Notes under the pieces: model-generated
What the model saw: the letters and a program-made list of their open reading frames with translations, nothing else
Databases searched by the model: none
What the model was told of the DNA's origin: nothing
Assembly: GCA_002633005.1 (NCBI GenBank)
Contig: NMRA01000381.1
Location: 245,057 to 309,056 of the forward strand
Length of the DNA: 64,000 bases
Source of the DNA: Phoronis australis
Taxonomy: Eukaryota > Phoronida > Phoronidae
Direction of reading: 5' to 3'
In this document: positions 1 through 11,764 of the stretch, one piece after another
Position numbering within the stretch: the stretch's first letter is position 1
Layout of the letters: every line of letters begins with the position of its first letter
Made by a program: the position numbers and the translations under genes

Positions 1-399
1 TTTGTGAAATTAAGAAACTTAACTTTGGCATCTGAATTATCACTTGGTGAAGTGCAAGAACCATTGTGCAGTTGCCCTATTTGGAACTTTGTTGTGATTT
101 GCAATGATTAGTATCAAACTGTTTATCTTTTAAGGCCTTCTCACTCTAAACTCATTCTCAGAACATCCAATCCCAACCAAACTTTTTGATGAAATGGGCA
201 GACAGAGTCGGAAACAGTCTACTTTGGCCAAAAAACATACATAAAACACGACATCATACACATGGCTCATACTCACATTAACAATGTGTGATTGGTTCCT
301 AGTTTCAAGATCATTTTATTAGAACTGCCTTTGTGTGTCACAGTCATTTACATTGCCAAATTAGGGCTTTGAGGTTGATGTAAACTTGTTGCTTTGTAG
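1..399 (+). other. FIG4 intron, 3' part (left window edge)
   Basis: This is non-coding, AT-rich sequence ending in the acceptor AG at 398-399 that precedes the first FIG4 exon in the window. No exon is visible in it. The following exon starts with two bases that complete a split codon, so the previous exon, outside the window, must end in phase 1. Confidence 0.75.
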
Positions 400-535
400 A
401 TGCTGAAAAACAACAAGCTATCAATGTATTTCTTGGTGTGTTCCAACCAAGTAAACAGAACTTCAACTTGTGGAATCTATCAACCGATTATTACCTTCAT
501 ATTGACTCAGAACCACTTCTGGACAGAAAGAGAAA
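400..535 (+). CDS. FIG4: FIG4 exon a
   Basis: Acceptor AG at 398-399, donor GTAGGT at 536. The exon enters after a phase-1 split codon (G|AT gives Asp) and leaves in phase 2. It encodes AEKQQAINVFLGVFQPSK and then WNLSTDYYLH, typical of FIG4 after the Sac catalytic core. A frame stop (TAG at 537-539) follows the donor directly, so the downstream repeat copies of this donor could not be used without truncating the protein. Confidence 0.85.
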
Positions 536-3500
536 GTAGGTGACGTGTTACTGAATATACAGATTGAAGTAGGTGACGTGTTACTGAATATACAGGAGTA
601 GGTGACGTGTTACTGTGTATGTTATGTTGGAATCTGCTGGCAAGTATCTTCAGATTGATTTGACTCTGCTTTTGAACATAATTATCATTAGTCTATAGAC
701 AGTTCTTAAAAAGATCTTATTAATATTCATGAGGAATAAGGATGTGGGGTTAAGCATGGCAAGGCAGTGACTGCAGTGTTTCCATTTTTACAGGTGATCT
801 GTCACTGTATTTGATTTAACGTTTGTTTTTATGAACAGTCCATCGAAAAGGAATTCAGTGGCTGCTTGTATGAACATTTGGACAAAAAACCCAAATATAA
901 TACAGTAAAGTTCATAATATTATATGGCAGAAGAAATGAGCAACGTATCAGCAAAGACAGCCATAGTCTTGCGAATGCAGTCTTGAGCTCCGGTATTTTG
1001 TGGTCTCATTTTTAACGGCTAATGGAACTAATGAAAGTTTTTAATAACGTTGATGACGTATTGGGATGCATATGAACATTTACAAAGAATAATAAATGTC
1101 GAGTTACAGTACCTGTTCTGTGTTTGTAATTGCCATAGATAAAAGTACTACTATTTCCTTCATTACCGTCACACTCCAGAACTGTGATATTCCTAAATAT
1201 ATGAAAGAAGCTAGTGGCGGAATAGAAATTGTGTAAGTGCCTGGTAATGTTGCTACCCTTATTTGTCCAGGTACTCTCAGTGGTGGGATGTTCCTGTCGC
1301 CCGTTGTCTTCCCTTGCCCTGTGAGACAGAAAGCAAAGGAACAGCGAATGATGGTCACGTTGTTGAGAAATACAGTCAGTCCGATGAACGAGTGGATGTC
1401 TTCTGGGATTATTACAAGCCGTTTGAGTTGACGTCGTTTGATGAACTTTATGTCCACCATATGCCTAAGTCTGTCAGGTAGAACATACTAGTCTCGTCTT
1501 CATTTTTCCTGTCGTAATATAAGGCTGGCTGGATGTTTTAAATGTAAACTTTTTAAAGATTGTTATATCAGTCCCATTTTTAATCAACTTCACAAATCTT
1601 CAATTTTATGGCCGATATGTCTGTTGTTTGTTGGATACTCAACATTCTGAGACATGATTCCCTCAGCCACAGACCATAATATAATTGCCAGCATAATGAA
1701 TGGTTAGTTGTATACTTTCCAATCGTCCTTTCATTCTGTGTTCTATATTTTCGCTATGCTGCAAAGAGGCTACTTCATTTATCATTTTGCAAAACTGCAT
1801 TTGTTGCTAAAAGTATTTCTGGGACTATTTTTACAGCCCAAAACATATAAGGTAACAAAAATGTGTTCAAGGAAGGCTTTAAAAAGAAATCTATGTTGAA
1901 AGATGATACATGTGCAAATTATTTAAACTAAAAGGTCTGAAATTGACCCGAGGCGATTTGCCACACAACTGAAATCAGTTGAAGTCATCACAAACAACTC
2001 GGATATTTGGCACAAAAATAATGTGTTTAAAGAAATGCTATACCATATGTACCAATGAAAAATAAACATAAATTCTATGTTTTTGAAAAAAAATCATCAA
2101 AGGCTTACAATAACCTTAAAACTGAATGGTACTACTTAACAGAGACTGAAACTGACCAATGTAGCACTGGGTTGTGTGGAAAATACTTTGTTTTTAAGGA
2201 TGGAATTTTAGTCAAAAAAAGTTGCTGAATATTTACATGACGAATCATGATTTTAAGAATTATGGTCATGTGACCATAAGCAAAGCTCACCAAAATGTTG
2301 TTTTATATGCAGGAATTTTAAGCCTAAAATTTACCATAATGGTGTTTTACATGTTATGATGTAATTTTGTTACCACCGTACCAAAAGTCTCTAAAATGTT
2401 GATTTATATGTAGTATGTTTGTTCCTGAAGGTTACGAGAACATGTTGTAGTGGAGTCCCATACCTAAATGTAGCCATTTCATTCCCCAAATTCTTCCAAG
2501 ATAGTGATTAATGAAAGAGTTTCGTGCCTAAACGTCACCAGAGTGTTGAATTATATGCAAGAATTTTGTGCCTAAAGGTCACTATCATATTGATTTGTAC
2601 ACAGGAATTTCATACGTGAAGGTCACCAGAATCTTGATTTTTATCGTGCAGGAGTTTTGTGCCTAAAATTCACTACAATGTTAATTTGTACCCAGGAATT
2701 TTATGCCTAAAGGACACCAGAATGTGAGTCCTTTTGCTGACAGGCTACAATGGAGGAGGAAAACTGGGGAAACTGGGTAAGGTGCATTATGAGCTGTGTT
2801 TGTAAGTGATGTGTGATTTATGGTCCGCTAATGCTCGTTTCAGGGAGTTGTATATGTCTGCCATGTGTATTGTAATGGACCGTTTTTGGGATTTGATGAT
2901 GTTACTCTGAAACAACATAAGTTGTACATTATCCACTTTGTGATGTAGGTTTATTTACATCTTAAGAACTTTTTGAATACTGTTTTCCAATTCAAAATAT
3001 CAGTCTCAGATGAGCCATACCTTTGTCTTTGTTGATGTCCATTCAATAATTTTTGATTTTCATAAAGTCAATAGGGACTAGCCAACATGGATTTTACATT
3101 TTGATTTGCATGTTAAAACATTCCAACAAGGATAGTCGTTTTTGCCTCTGGATCAGGAACTAATTGTTGACAATGTTACATGAGATTATTTTTGCGGAAA
3201 AATGTCACACCTGGGAATCTGTTGATGGAAATTTATAGCCTTCTGGAAGGGTTGGACTCATATAAGGTAAAAACACATTTTGGCATCTGTAGCCTTCTGG
3301 AGGGGTTGGACTTGTATAAGATAAAGACACATCTGGGCATCTATAGATTGGAAGCTATAGCCAGCTGGGCAGGGTTGTATAAAACTTCAAAACTTATCCA
3401 CTGGTTATTTTTGATTTTTGCATGACATCAACTAAGATGCCAGTGTTGTTATCCAGCACACAACCTTTATACAACCAAGCAAACACTAGCTTTATTACTC

Positions 3501-6500
3501 ATTCTGTGCTTATTGACTCAAAGCTGGTTTGATTAAATTATAATTTATTTTTCACCACTAGATCTGATACAAACTGAAAATTTCTATGTAAAAAGGTCAA
3601 GGTCATCAGTTTTCTAGTTAATTTGAGCTCAGTGAAATTATTCCTTTTTATCGTAGAAATGTATACTAATTACTGTTTCAAATACAATCATTTTTTGAAA
3701 AAAGTACGCCTCTAATCAACTTAAACCAGCCTTAAATACTCTCCATTTGGTTTTATTTCTTTAGTTTCTATACCTTCAATACTCCACAGTTTGGTTCCCT
3801 GAGGTAACTGGTCTCACACTAATTGACTCATATGCAGCAGTACCTGGTCTGCCATGCATGCGTGTCTATATTAATCACATCTCCATGTCTGTATGTTGGA
3901 TGTGTACTCTTTATCTTCAACCATTATTGACACTGGCTACACTTGATTGAAGACTGGCTTTCTCATCAAGCAAAGAGATCTGATTGGTTCCCTAGCTGTA
4001 ATGACTTCTGATTCACGAACCAATCAAATGTTTTTGATGGCTGACACAGCTGACACACACGTTGGATCATTAGTTCATCAAGTGCAGCCTCATTATCATT
4101 CTGGTATTTGGGACCCTGGCTTTTGGTTGGCATTAAGTGGCTTTTATAGTTTTGTCCTTAGTTCAGTATTACTTAGACACATAGCCAAGTTCTACTCATG
4201 TACTGAAGACAGCATTCTTAATGACTAGTTTATCCCCAAAAGCCCCCTTGTCTGTGGCATCAATCAGAGAAGCTGCAAAAGGTCTGCTCACTAAACAGAT
4301 ATCAGGTTTTATGGTCTGGTATTTCTTGTGTGCAGATTTGCTAATGTCCATTTGAAGTTGGATACATGTTGCTACTACAAAAATATTTCACAACTGCAAA
4401 AAGAACACACTTGGTGTTACAAGTTTAGTGAGATTGTTTTTTTTTCAGTAGTGCAGTATATCTATTGGCAGATCTTGTTAAATATGAGCCGTTGCTCTCA
4501 AAATGTCAAATCCGCTGCTTCTAAAATGGTTGTATACTAGTTGACAGCTAATCTCTGGAAAAATTCAATAGACAAAAATTACTGTAATGCAGTATTGATA
4601 TTGTTGTGGGGTATAGATTGCACTGCTGGTCAGTACAAAGACAAATTGGTGAAGTTGTGGTGACTGTTAGGTGTGCTTGTAGGAATCATTGCTGATGTGA
4701 TCGACAGCTGGTAATATTGATGCTGCTTCCTTGTGTGTCTGTGTGTCTATGGGCACCAAGGGCCAATAACTATGGTAAAATGTCACCAGTTTAGGACACA
4801 TTATGATGGACAAGAGAAATTCCATATACCGGTAGTTCACATTTTTTTCATAAAAGATATGTACTAGGCAGCTCCAAATTAATATTTTCCGATATTCAAG
4901 TTCCAAAACAAAACTACTGTCAGACAACATTTTGAAAAATCTGGATTCCAACAGTCACAGCAATATTAAAACCCCTTTGAATACAGAAAAAGAACAATTT
5001 TACCTATATTTTTTCCAAAATGGTGAGATTTTACCATACGCAGTGGAAAGGGTAGAAGGAACTGGTTGGACATTTTTTGAGCAACGAAACGAGTTTAAAT
5101 TTAATATTCTTATATTTGACAAGATCTGAGATATGTCTGTAAGAAAACCAGTTGCCAAAGTATGCAAATGTTATTTGTGTTGTAGATTGGCTTTCTACAG
5201 TACTAGAAATGACAAGTCTATCCCTATCGTTTTAAGCATGAGGTTTGTTGTTAAGTCCTCAAGTGGGCCAATGTTTAACACCAACACTAATCTATGATCC
5301 TTTTTGTGCACGCTGTTCCTCTATGCTTACATAATCTGATCCAAACTTTAGTCTTGCATCTGTTGAAACCACTGAAAGGCTGTCAAACTCCTTTTTGACA
5401 AAATTTGACAAATTTTTATGTGCTTGTCGATGTTAGCTGAAATGATTACCTGTGTATACATGTTTAAGGATAGACGACCTGTTGTCCTCTCTTTCGTACA
5501 GTCCCACTCTTATTCTTCTAACATGATTACTTTTCAAACATTGGCTACACACCTTGGCACATGTATCCTGCGCCCAAAAGCACATTTCACTGACAAGGAA
5601 AATAAAGGATGGAGGTCAGAACAGGGAGCCTTACTCCCACGAGCTTCTATTCACCGCTGCTCACCGTGACTTATGTGTGTTGTTTGGTAGTATGATAACA
5701 ATTCTTCAGGCTCTGAATTCAGATGCGCTTTTCTGATTCATTCTCCTTCACTGAAGTTGGTAAGGGTAAAGGTAAAAATGATTTGAAATTTATATAAAAC
5801 ATGTGACCCGTCTTGAGCTTGAGGTACCATATCTCAGCTGCCTTTTCTGGATTTTTACAAAATTTATATGTTGGTCGATCTTAAGTGCTTTTACTTCAAG
5901 TTGGCATTCCTGAGGTATTCAGTGTTTTTGTGCGATTGTTCTTTTGTGTTGTCATTTCATGTCGGGCCAAAAAAGCATCGTTGGTCCTGTTCTCTACCAA
6001 GACTCATTTTGAGACCAGTGCTCACCGACTAATGTCTGCCTGCATCAATTTAAGCCAAGGTCTTATGATTTTTGAAAAGTTGCACAAAGGCATGTAAAGT
6101 GAGGATTTGCCTGGTCATGAAAAAAATTACAAATCCCATCATTTTTGCTAGTTTCAGGTGGATTTTCCTTTTTGGAAAAGTGGGCAACTCAAAATAACAC
6201 TGCACCATCAACTCAATTCGCAAAAAAAGAACCAACTTCGCTTTTTTGGCCTTGAATGTACTTATGCTGTCTCTTTAACAATTAACTTGATTTTGCTGAC
6301 GGACAGTCTCTAGTTGTTTTTGTGTCATTGTAATCCTGAGACATCAGTGGCTGGTTGCATGAAACAGTCCCAAATAGGGACTCAACTGTTTCCACTGTGT
6401 TCATGGACTAATGAAAACGCTGATTTTTCTGTTTAATACTATGTTATTCTGCTTAATATTAGGTCATTTTTTTCTTTGATATGCACCAAGAGTAACCTGT

Positions 6501-9500
6501 ACATTGAATTCTCACAGGGACCTTTTATGCAATGCCCCTAATTTAAGGACTAAGACCTCATCTATTTTCTTTGAAATAAGGTCTCAGATTTAGATATTAA
6601 TAGAAAATCTCAGAAGGGCTCATAATTAAAATAAGATGGAAGAAAAGAATAGCACTTGTTAGTAAACAAGGACATTTGCAGATTTAGGGAACTTAGTTGA
6701 GTCCCTATTTGGGTCTGTTTCATGCAACTGGTCACTGTTTCCTCTTACATCTACTAATATGTAGTGCAGAAATTACTGTTGTTTTGTATGAGTTTCAGGT
6801 TCACTGCTGTAATTTGGCTAAAATGAATCAAATTATTTTACACTCAGTGTCTTAATATGACTTTTTGTCAACTTCACTATTCGCATTAGCCTGAAGTCCT
6901 AAAGTCAAATACGACGTTCTTAGTTATTCGAAAGTCAGAGCAAAATATGACATGCTCTATTTCAGAATATGAGTTGTATACCATATGACTTTTTGAGCCC
7001 AAACATTCTAGTCGGAAAATGTGACTGTCTACACACTCCAAATTCCTGTGCAAGTAATTGGAACATGTAGACAAAACTTAACACTGAAAAAATGGGTCTG
7101 TGAACAGAGATAATGCTTGTTTGAATCCTAACCAAACTGGCGTTTTCTTATTTTTGCTGTTTTGCTGTGCTATTTTTTCATTTTCACCTGTTTCGTCAAA
7201 TGCTGCTCCGTTTAGTGCTTTTGTTTAATCATACCAAATGAACTTGAGAACCTTAAAAGTCTCCAATTTGGAACAATCTCAACAATTTGGGACACCGATA
7301 CTCCAGCAGAAGATTGAGTCATGGACAACTTTGGCATATGGTGTGTGTATTGTTGTTGAATGAAAAACGGTGCTATGCTTGCTGAATCGAAACACTCTTG
7401 TAACTAAACAATATTTATTGAATTACACAAAAGCTTTTTTACTCATTATGTGCAGACTAGTTCAATGTGTGACTCAAAATTAACAAATATCCCACAGTCT
7501 AACTAAATTGACATAGTGAAATATGTAATTGAAAGAATCTTTACTGCACTTGTGCTGAAAACTTGTACTTCTACGGAGGAGGCGAGTTAAACTTAGTTTT
7601 CAGAAATTATTATGTGGAGTGCAAGACAAAATTTCTGTCATGAGTGTTAAGTCACTTTATGAAATGAACGCCATGTTGCCAAGTGTTGCATGCTTTTGCT
7701 AATACATAATTGGTAAAGGTTGTTTTACAGACACCCACATATGATACGAATTTTCTATTCTCTGGGCATCTGGTTTTTGCACTGGATGTATTTAGATGAA
7801 ATTAGAAATTATTTAATTTTAGATGCTGCCAAATAAGTAGTCTCCTGTGAGAATTGTTCACTCCTTGTATCTTTCCAATTTGGGTGCAATATTAAATAGT
7901 TTAAAATAGCCCTGATGTGAGTCGGTTGTTTTCTGCATTATCCTGGTGATTTTCCCCAAAGCCAAAACTATAGCCTTGAATGCAAAGTATACTTACTTGA
8001 GTAGCCAGCTTCATTCAAACTTTGCCATTTCATCATTTGTTGTTTTGCTGCTTTGTTTTGTTTCATTATTAGTACACAAAGACATATTAATCAATTTTAG
8101 GCTTCCATCTTCATCTTTAGTGTCATTGTAGTGACCTGATGAACCCAAATGTATCTGGAAAATCTACCTCCTCCCAACCCAAGGAGGATGACAGTGGTTC
8201 CAGCTCAGACTCTGATACGGATATTGAGTATGATTTCTGTCGAACTGATACATCCGATAGTGAAACAGAGGAAGCCAAGCCCCCATCGTTTACCATGTCT
8301 GTATGTATCACTTTGTTTAACTTTCTGACAGGACCATAAGTCTGCTGTATTAAGATCTAACATAAATATGCCTTATATTTGACTTCTGACTCGAAGCGTT
8401 ACAATCTCCTTGAGATTGTTGTGAGACTAGATGAATTGATGTTTCTTATTTGTCAGCCATTTCTTCATGATATTCATTCACGCTGTAAAAGTCTGTGAGC
8501 AACTCCTTGTTTTCATGACTGTAATACTTATGTAGTTTACGAAACTTGTTAATTTTGTCTTTACTAACTTTGAAAATGTGCCATGTTTTGTAGTTTCATT
8601 TTGTCTGTAGTGAAAATTACTTTTTACTTCCATACGGTGTTTATCTGAGACATTGAAATACAAGCTGAAATAGGATTTTCTAATTAAGATTGAGATTTGG
8701 GATACAGGCAATTTCTCTTCCATCACTATGTTCAAATTTTTGTAACTTAAGGCAAATAGGACATTTTATCAGAGAGCAGGTCAGATACTTAAAACGGACA
8801 TTCGCAGAAGCGTCTTAGCTGCCATATTGCAAATAATTAACGTTATGCAGATGTTAATATTTTGCCTAATCACATGCAATCACTATGCATTACAAGAGAA
8901 ATTAACAAATAGGTTTTCTTCAAAATCGAAGCTAGCTAAGCCAAGAACATTAATTTGTGAAGTAATTAAGATGGCTTAGTCACATTCTGGCTCAGACTCA
9001 CTTAGGTGTTGGGGTAACAAAACCCCAAATGTTAGCGTACGAGTTGTCTTATGTCTGCTGTCGGATTTGAGGTTGGACAATAAGAAAGATCAGACAACTG
9101 ACAAGCTTTCACATGTGAATTTTTCCAGACTCTTGATAAGACTTCCGATCTGTCTTCGTACAGCATATACCTGAATCCATATTTTTGTGAATGGTAATCC
9201 TCATGTATAGATAATTTATTCTGAGTACAAGTTCACAGTATCAGTAGTTTAGTGAATACATGCTGCTTTCAGGATGTCTTTCCTTCTACAAGTCAAGTGT
9301 ACGGAGTTGAAGTCAAAGCCCCAAAGAAGACTGATACTATTACTTACAAGACTTTTGCAAAGATTGGCTGGAATGCTGGTCATTTAGATCTGGGAGAACC
9401 AGATGAGAAAAGAGTGCACAAAGAAACCAATCTGTAAGTGGTGTGAGACACCTTGGCCTTTTATTGACCTTACTGCTGACTATGTTTTGGCCATGTTATG

Positions 9501-10725
9501 GTTGAATATTTTTTATGATAGAAGTAGTAATTCCTCGTGTACCTCATGGATATTCCCTTGTCTTTTTCCCACACTCAGCTTCCTCCGATCTAGTTGCAAG
9601 TACATCTATTCTTGAGATCAGTGTTCTTTGCTCATAATTGTGATAATTTTGGCATATGTAAAAAATACAGGCTGTGAAACTGAAAAAAGAATTATCTCAG
9701 TTCTTGGCCATATGATCAGTAATAAATTGAATAGCAAAAGTAAAATACTGTGCTTTACATCAAAGTTTTGATATTACTCATGATCTGAGGCATACAGTCA
9801 GTACACAGATCCAATAGATATGTATAGAGGTAAGAAAAACAATCCATTGCTTCACCTCACATTGCTTAATACAGTACTGAAACTCCAACCTCTGCCACAG
9901 CTCTAGTTTGTATACCCCAGTGTTCCTGTCTATAGTGTCCTTGCTGCATAATAGTGCTCAATGAGGAGCACCTCAGGTATTAACAACCTAATGCAGTTAT
10001 TGTCCTGCTCAAGGATTTTCACACCTGTGAAGGCACCTGTATTTAATAACAGTGAAACTATTTTTGACCACGATGTGTTGAGGGCAAATTAGGATACTCA
10101 CCTTCTTGAAAAAGATAATGTTTATTTGAGAAGTAGCAGTTTTTATTATAAAATTGTCTTAGGAAGATAGTATGAAGCAATCACTTATTAGTTGACTGAA
10201 AACGCTGGACTTTAGGCTCCAAAAACAAGAATGTAAAAACTACAAGAAAACAGTGTGGGAATTCTGTTGAAATTGTGACAAGAAGATCATTTTTGAAAAG
10301 TTTATTACAAAACCCCAAGTTGAAGTCGTGCATAATCCAAAAACAACATCTTTTCAAATCTCTGGTAAATCCACGCTGTTGTGACCAACACGTCAAATAT
10401 GCACTGACTATTTGTATCCTCCCTCCTTTGTGCTGTAATGGTTGCTTAGTATTGCACCATTTCATTCCTTTGTTACTTACAAAACTGTATTTTCAAGATT
10501 GTGCACCCACGTAATACAACCTTTGTTAATTCATGTATGCCATCCTTCTGTTGCAGAATTCAGAAGAGTGTGTTTTCTCTGGACAGCTCTGTTAGTGTTG
10601 ATCCACCAAACATTAGTAGAATGTCGAGGGATGTGTACAAACTATACATCAAAATTGGCAAACACGGTCCTCAAGAACCATCCAAAGACATCTATAAGAA
10701 GTATGTTTCTGCACTTCGCCTGTGA
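400..10725 (+). CDS. FIG4: FIG4 polyphosphoinositide 5-phosphatase, C-terminal third (partial, spliced)
   Basis: Spliced gene, 5' end outside the window. Exons 400-535, 1271-1477, 8132-8300, 9273-9433 and 10557-10725 join in one frame (842 nt: two bases completing a codon, then 280 codons including the TGA at 10723), with a possible 33-nt microexon at 2744-2776. FIG4 is a Sac-domain phosphatase that removes the 5-phosphate from PI(3,5)P2 and works in a complex with VAC14 and the kinase PIKfyve on endolysosomal membranes. Recognition rests on remembered family landmarks: FLGVFQPS, DYYLH, YSQWWDV, YYKPFELTSFDELY, an acidic serine-rich stretch (EDDSGSSSDSD), QVYGVEV, and a C-terminal helix ending YKKYVSALRL. 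The catalytic CX5R part of the Sac domain lies upstream. Human FIG4 is about 907 residues, so about the last third is here. The assignment is by motif memory, without an alignment. Confidence 0.88.
534..615 (+). repeat. Three-copy tandem repeat over the FIG4 exon a donor
   Basis: The unit beginning AAGTAGGTGACGTGTTACTG occurs at 534, 567 and (truncated) about 596, so the donor-like GTAGGT appears at 536, 569 and 598. Only the first is preceded by open reading frame. This is a recent local duplication of a 5' splice site. Confidence 0.9.
1271..1477 (+). CDS. FIG4: FIG4 exon b
   Basis: Acceptor AG at 1269-1270 (TTTGTCCAG), donor GTAGAA at 1478. The first G completes the AA|G codon left by exon a, giving Lys, then YSQWWDVPVARCLPLPC. 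Later come YYKPFELTSFDELY and MPKSV. It exits in phase 2. A second possible acceptor, TCTCAG ending at 1280, would not keep the frame with exon a. An antisense ORF of 118 codons over this exon is a shadow. Confidence 0.88.
2500..2735 (+). repeat. Diverged ~45-bp tandem repeat
   Basis: The motif GCCTAAAGGTCACCAGAATG and diverged versions recur with anchors at 2526, 2570, 2615, 2661 and 2705, that is at 44-46 bp spacing. Looser copies extend upstream to about 2290. The array ends just before the candidate microexon. Confidence 0.7.
2744..2776 (+). CDS. FIG4: Possible FIG4 33-nt microexon
   Basis: A pyrimidine-rich acceptor (CTTTTGCTGACAG) and a good donor (TGG then GTAAGG) bracket 33 nt. Its length is divisible by three and fits the phase-2 junction between exons b and c, adding RLQWRRKTGET and a shared Gly codon. 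Family memory suggests FIG4 has extra residues here, with an R-K-x-x-E-T-G-like stretch, but exons b and c also join in frame without it. It may be alternative, or a chance pair of splice sites. Confidence 0.4.
3231..3345 (+). repeat. Two-copy 54-bp tandem repeat
   Basis: AGCCTTCTGG is followed by near-identical text at 3237 and 3291. It lies within the FIG4 intron. The short ORF across it simply repeats the unit (SLLEGLD twice) and is not a gene. Confidence 0.8.
8132..8300 (+). CDS. FIG4: FIG4 exon c (acidic serine-rich linker)
   Basis: Acceptor AG at 8130-8131, donor GTATGT at 8301. The first base completes the phase-2 codon from the previous exon; the exit is phase 0. It encodes DLMNPNVSGKS, then EDDSGSSSDSDTDIEYD and SDSETEEAKPP, matching the low-complexity acidic segment found near the FIG4 C-terminus. 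Confidence 0.85.
8301..9272 (+). other. FIG4 intron (972 bp)
   Basis: AT-rich intron between FIG4 exons c and d. No repeat array, RNA gene or coding signal is visible. Confidence 0.75.
9273..9433 (+). CDS. FIG4: FIG4 exon d
   Basis: Acceptor AG at 9271-9272 (TGCTTTCAG), donor GTAAGT at 9434. Phase 0 in, phase 2 out. It encodes DVFPSTSQVYGVEVKAP followed by YKTFAKIGWNAGHLDLGEPD. This fits the conserved block after the acidic linker (LYG-x-x in relatives). Confidence 0.87.
9434..10556 (+). other. FIG4 last intron (1.1 kb)
   Basis: Intron between FIG4 exons d and e, ending in the acceptor CTTCTGTTGCAG. Antisense and sense ORFs around 10181-10514 have no recognisable domain. Nothing else is seen. 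Confidence 0.75.
10557..10725 (+). CDS. FIG4: FIG4 terminal coding exon
   Basis: Acceptor AG at 10555-10556. The first A completes CT|A (Leu), giving NLIQKSVFSLDSSVSV and then DPPNISRMSRDVYKLYIKI. The protein ends YKKYVSALRL with TGA at 10723-10725. The V-x-P-P start and the Y-x-x-Y near the stop match the FIG4 C-terminal helix as I remember it. Confidence 0.88.
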
Positions 10726-10729
10726 CCAG

Positions 10730-10888
10730 TCACTGAGATGGGTGAAGAAGGAAGATCATCTGTGACCAAGCATTGGGCTTGGAGGGGGTGACCAAGCACT
10801 GAGACGGGTAAAGAAGGAAGATCATCTGTGACCAAGCATTGGGCTTGGAGGGGGTGACCAAGCACTGAGACGGGTAAAGAAGGAAGGT
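10730..10888 (+). repeat. 66-bp tandem repeat, ~2.4 copies
   Basis: GAAGATCATCTGTGACCAAG starts at 10751 and again at 10817, followed by CATTGGGCTTGGAGGGGGTG in both. It begins within a few bases of the FIG4 stop codon, so it would lie in the 3' UTR. Antisense ORFs that show a repeated LPVSVLGHPLQAQCLVTDD are only this repeat read backwards. Confidence 0.92.
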
Positions 10889-11612
10889 CATTGTAGGATT
10901 GGAGTGGGTAACTACTCCGCATAGTGGCTTAGAATTTTGTGCATTGTTGTAAACCATCTTCATCGGTGTCATTTACACACAATAGGCTTTTTGCTATTGA
11001 CAGGGCCTGGAATTTTCCTTTTTAAGAGTAATTCCTTTTTTATTGGTTTTGATTTCGTATTATTTGATTTCCAGTTTCCTCTTTTTATCATCATTTTGAC
11101 TTTATTCATGCAAAAAAACTTTCTTGCAGTTAAATTTTACAACACAAAAACAGTACATCACCTGAAAAGTTTTTCTCTTTTTTGTCATTCCAAACCCTGA
11201 ATTGACATGCAAGGTCAGTGAAAGTAGTTCTTTGTGAACCTTACTCCATTGGCATGTGTTTTGTAAACACAGCTTAACATTGCGTTTTTGGTCCTCGCTC
11301 AGAAAATAATTACTTTTCCTTATTTGTATTGAATAGCCTGGCTAGCTGGAATGTGTTGACAAGAGAAATAACACAGATCATGTGATGTGTTGTAGAACAT
11401 AGTACCAGTGTATAGTAGGTACAGATCTGTGTCAATGTTTATATCTATTGAGGTTTGCTGTACACAGGTATACAATGTTAACTGATTAAAATGTATGAAT
11501 GAACTAGATAAAAAGAGTAGATGGTCAGTGGCGGTCAGTAAACAGGTAATGGACAGGGAGGAGGAAAAATAGGCTGTGTACATCAGTATGTACCAGCTTC
11601 ACCTTATGTGGC

Positions 11613-11618
11613 AATAAA
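11613..11618 (+). promoter_or_regulatory. Candidate FIG4 polyadenylation signal
   Basis: AATAAA in GGCAATAAACATG, about 0.9 kb past the FIG4 stop. Another AATAAA lies near 11948. Assigned by consensus only. Confidence 0.4.
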
Positions 11619-11726
11619 CATGTTGATAACAACAAGCCTAGAGGGTGTCTTTTATTTTGATGTGGCCTTTGCAATATATTGCTTGTTGCGTCTGATAGTA
11701 TGGCGATTCTAAATTTATTTCCCATA

Positions 11727-11764
11727 CAGACAGACTGGCAGACAGACAGACAGACAGACAGACA
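11727..11764 (+). repeat. CAGA microsatellite
   Basis: Tetranucleotide repeat CAGACAGA, interrupted once by TGG. The reverse reading gives the repeated SVCLSVCQSVC of an artefactual minus-strand ORF. Confidence 0.95.

Larger units (their letters stand above)
1478..8131 (+). other. FIG4 intron region (6.7 kb)
   Basis: Long intronic stretch between FIG4 exons b and c. It holds a candidate microexon (2744-2776) and two short tandem-repeat arrays (about 2500-2735 and 3231-3345). All other ORFs here are short and have no recognisable product. I see nothing else that I can support. Confidence 0.7.
10726..11640 (+). other. FIG4: Probable FIG4 3' UTR
   Basis: Sequence between the FIG4 stop and the first good AATAAA (11613). 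It contains a 66-bp tandem repeat immediately after the stop and no credible ORF. The UTR end is inferred from the polyadenylation signal only. Confidence 0.5.

Noticed and set aside
1104-1460. 118-codon minus-strand ORF over FIG4 exon b
   Set aside because: Antisense shadow of a real exon. No motif, and the + strand frame is conserved and spliced.
10692-10972. Minus-strand ORFs with a repeated LPVSVLGHPLQ motif
   Set aside because: They are the 66-bp tandem repeat read backwards. 66 is a multiple of three, so the frame stays open by construction.
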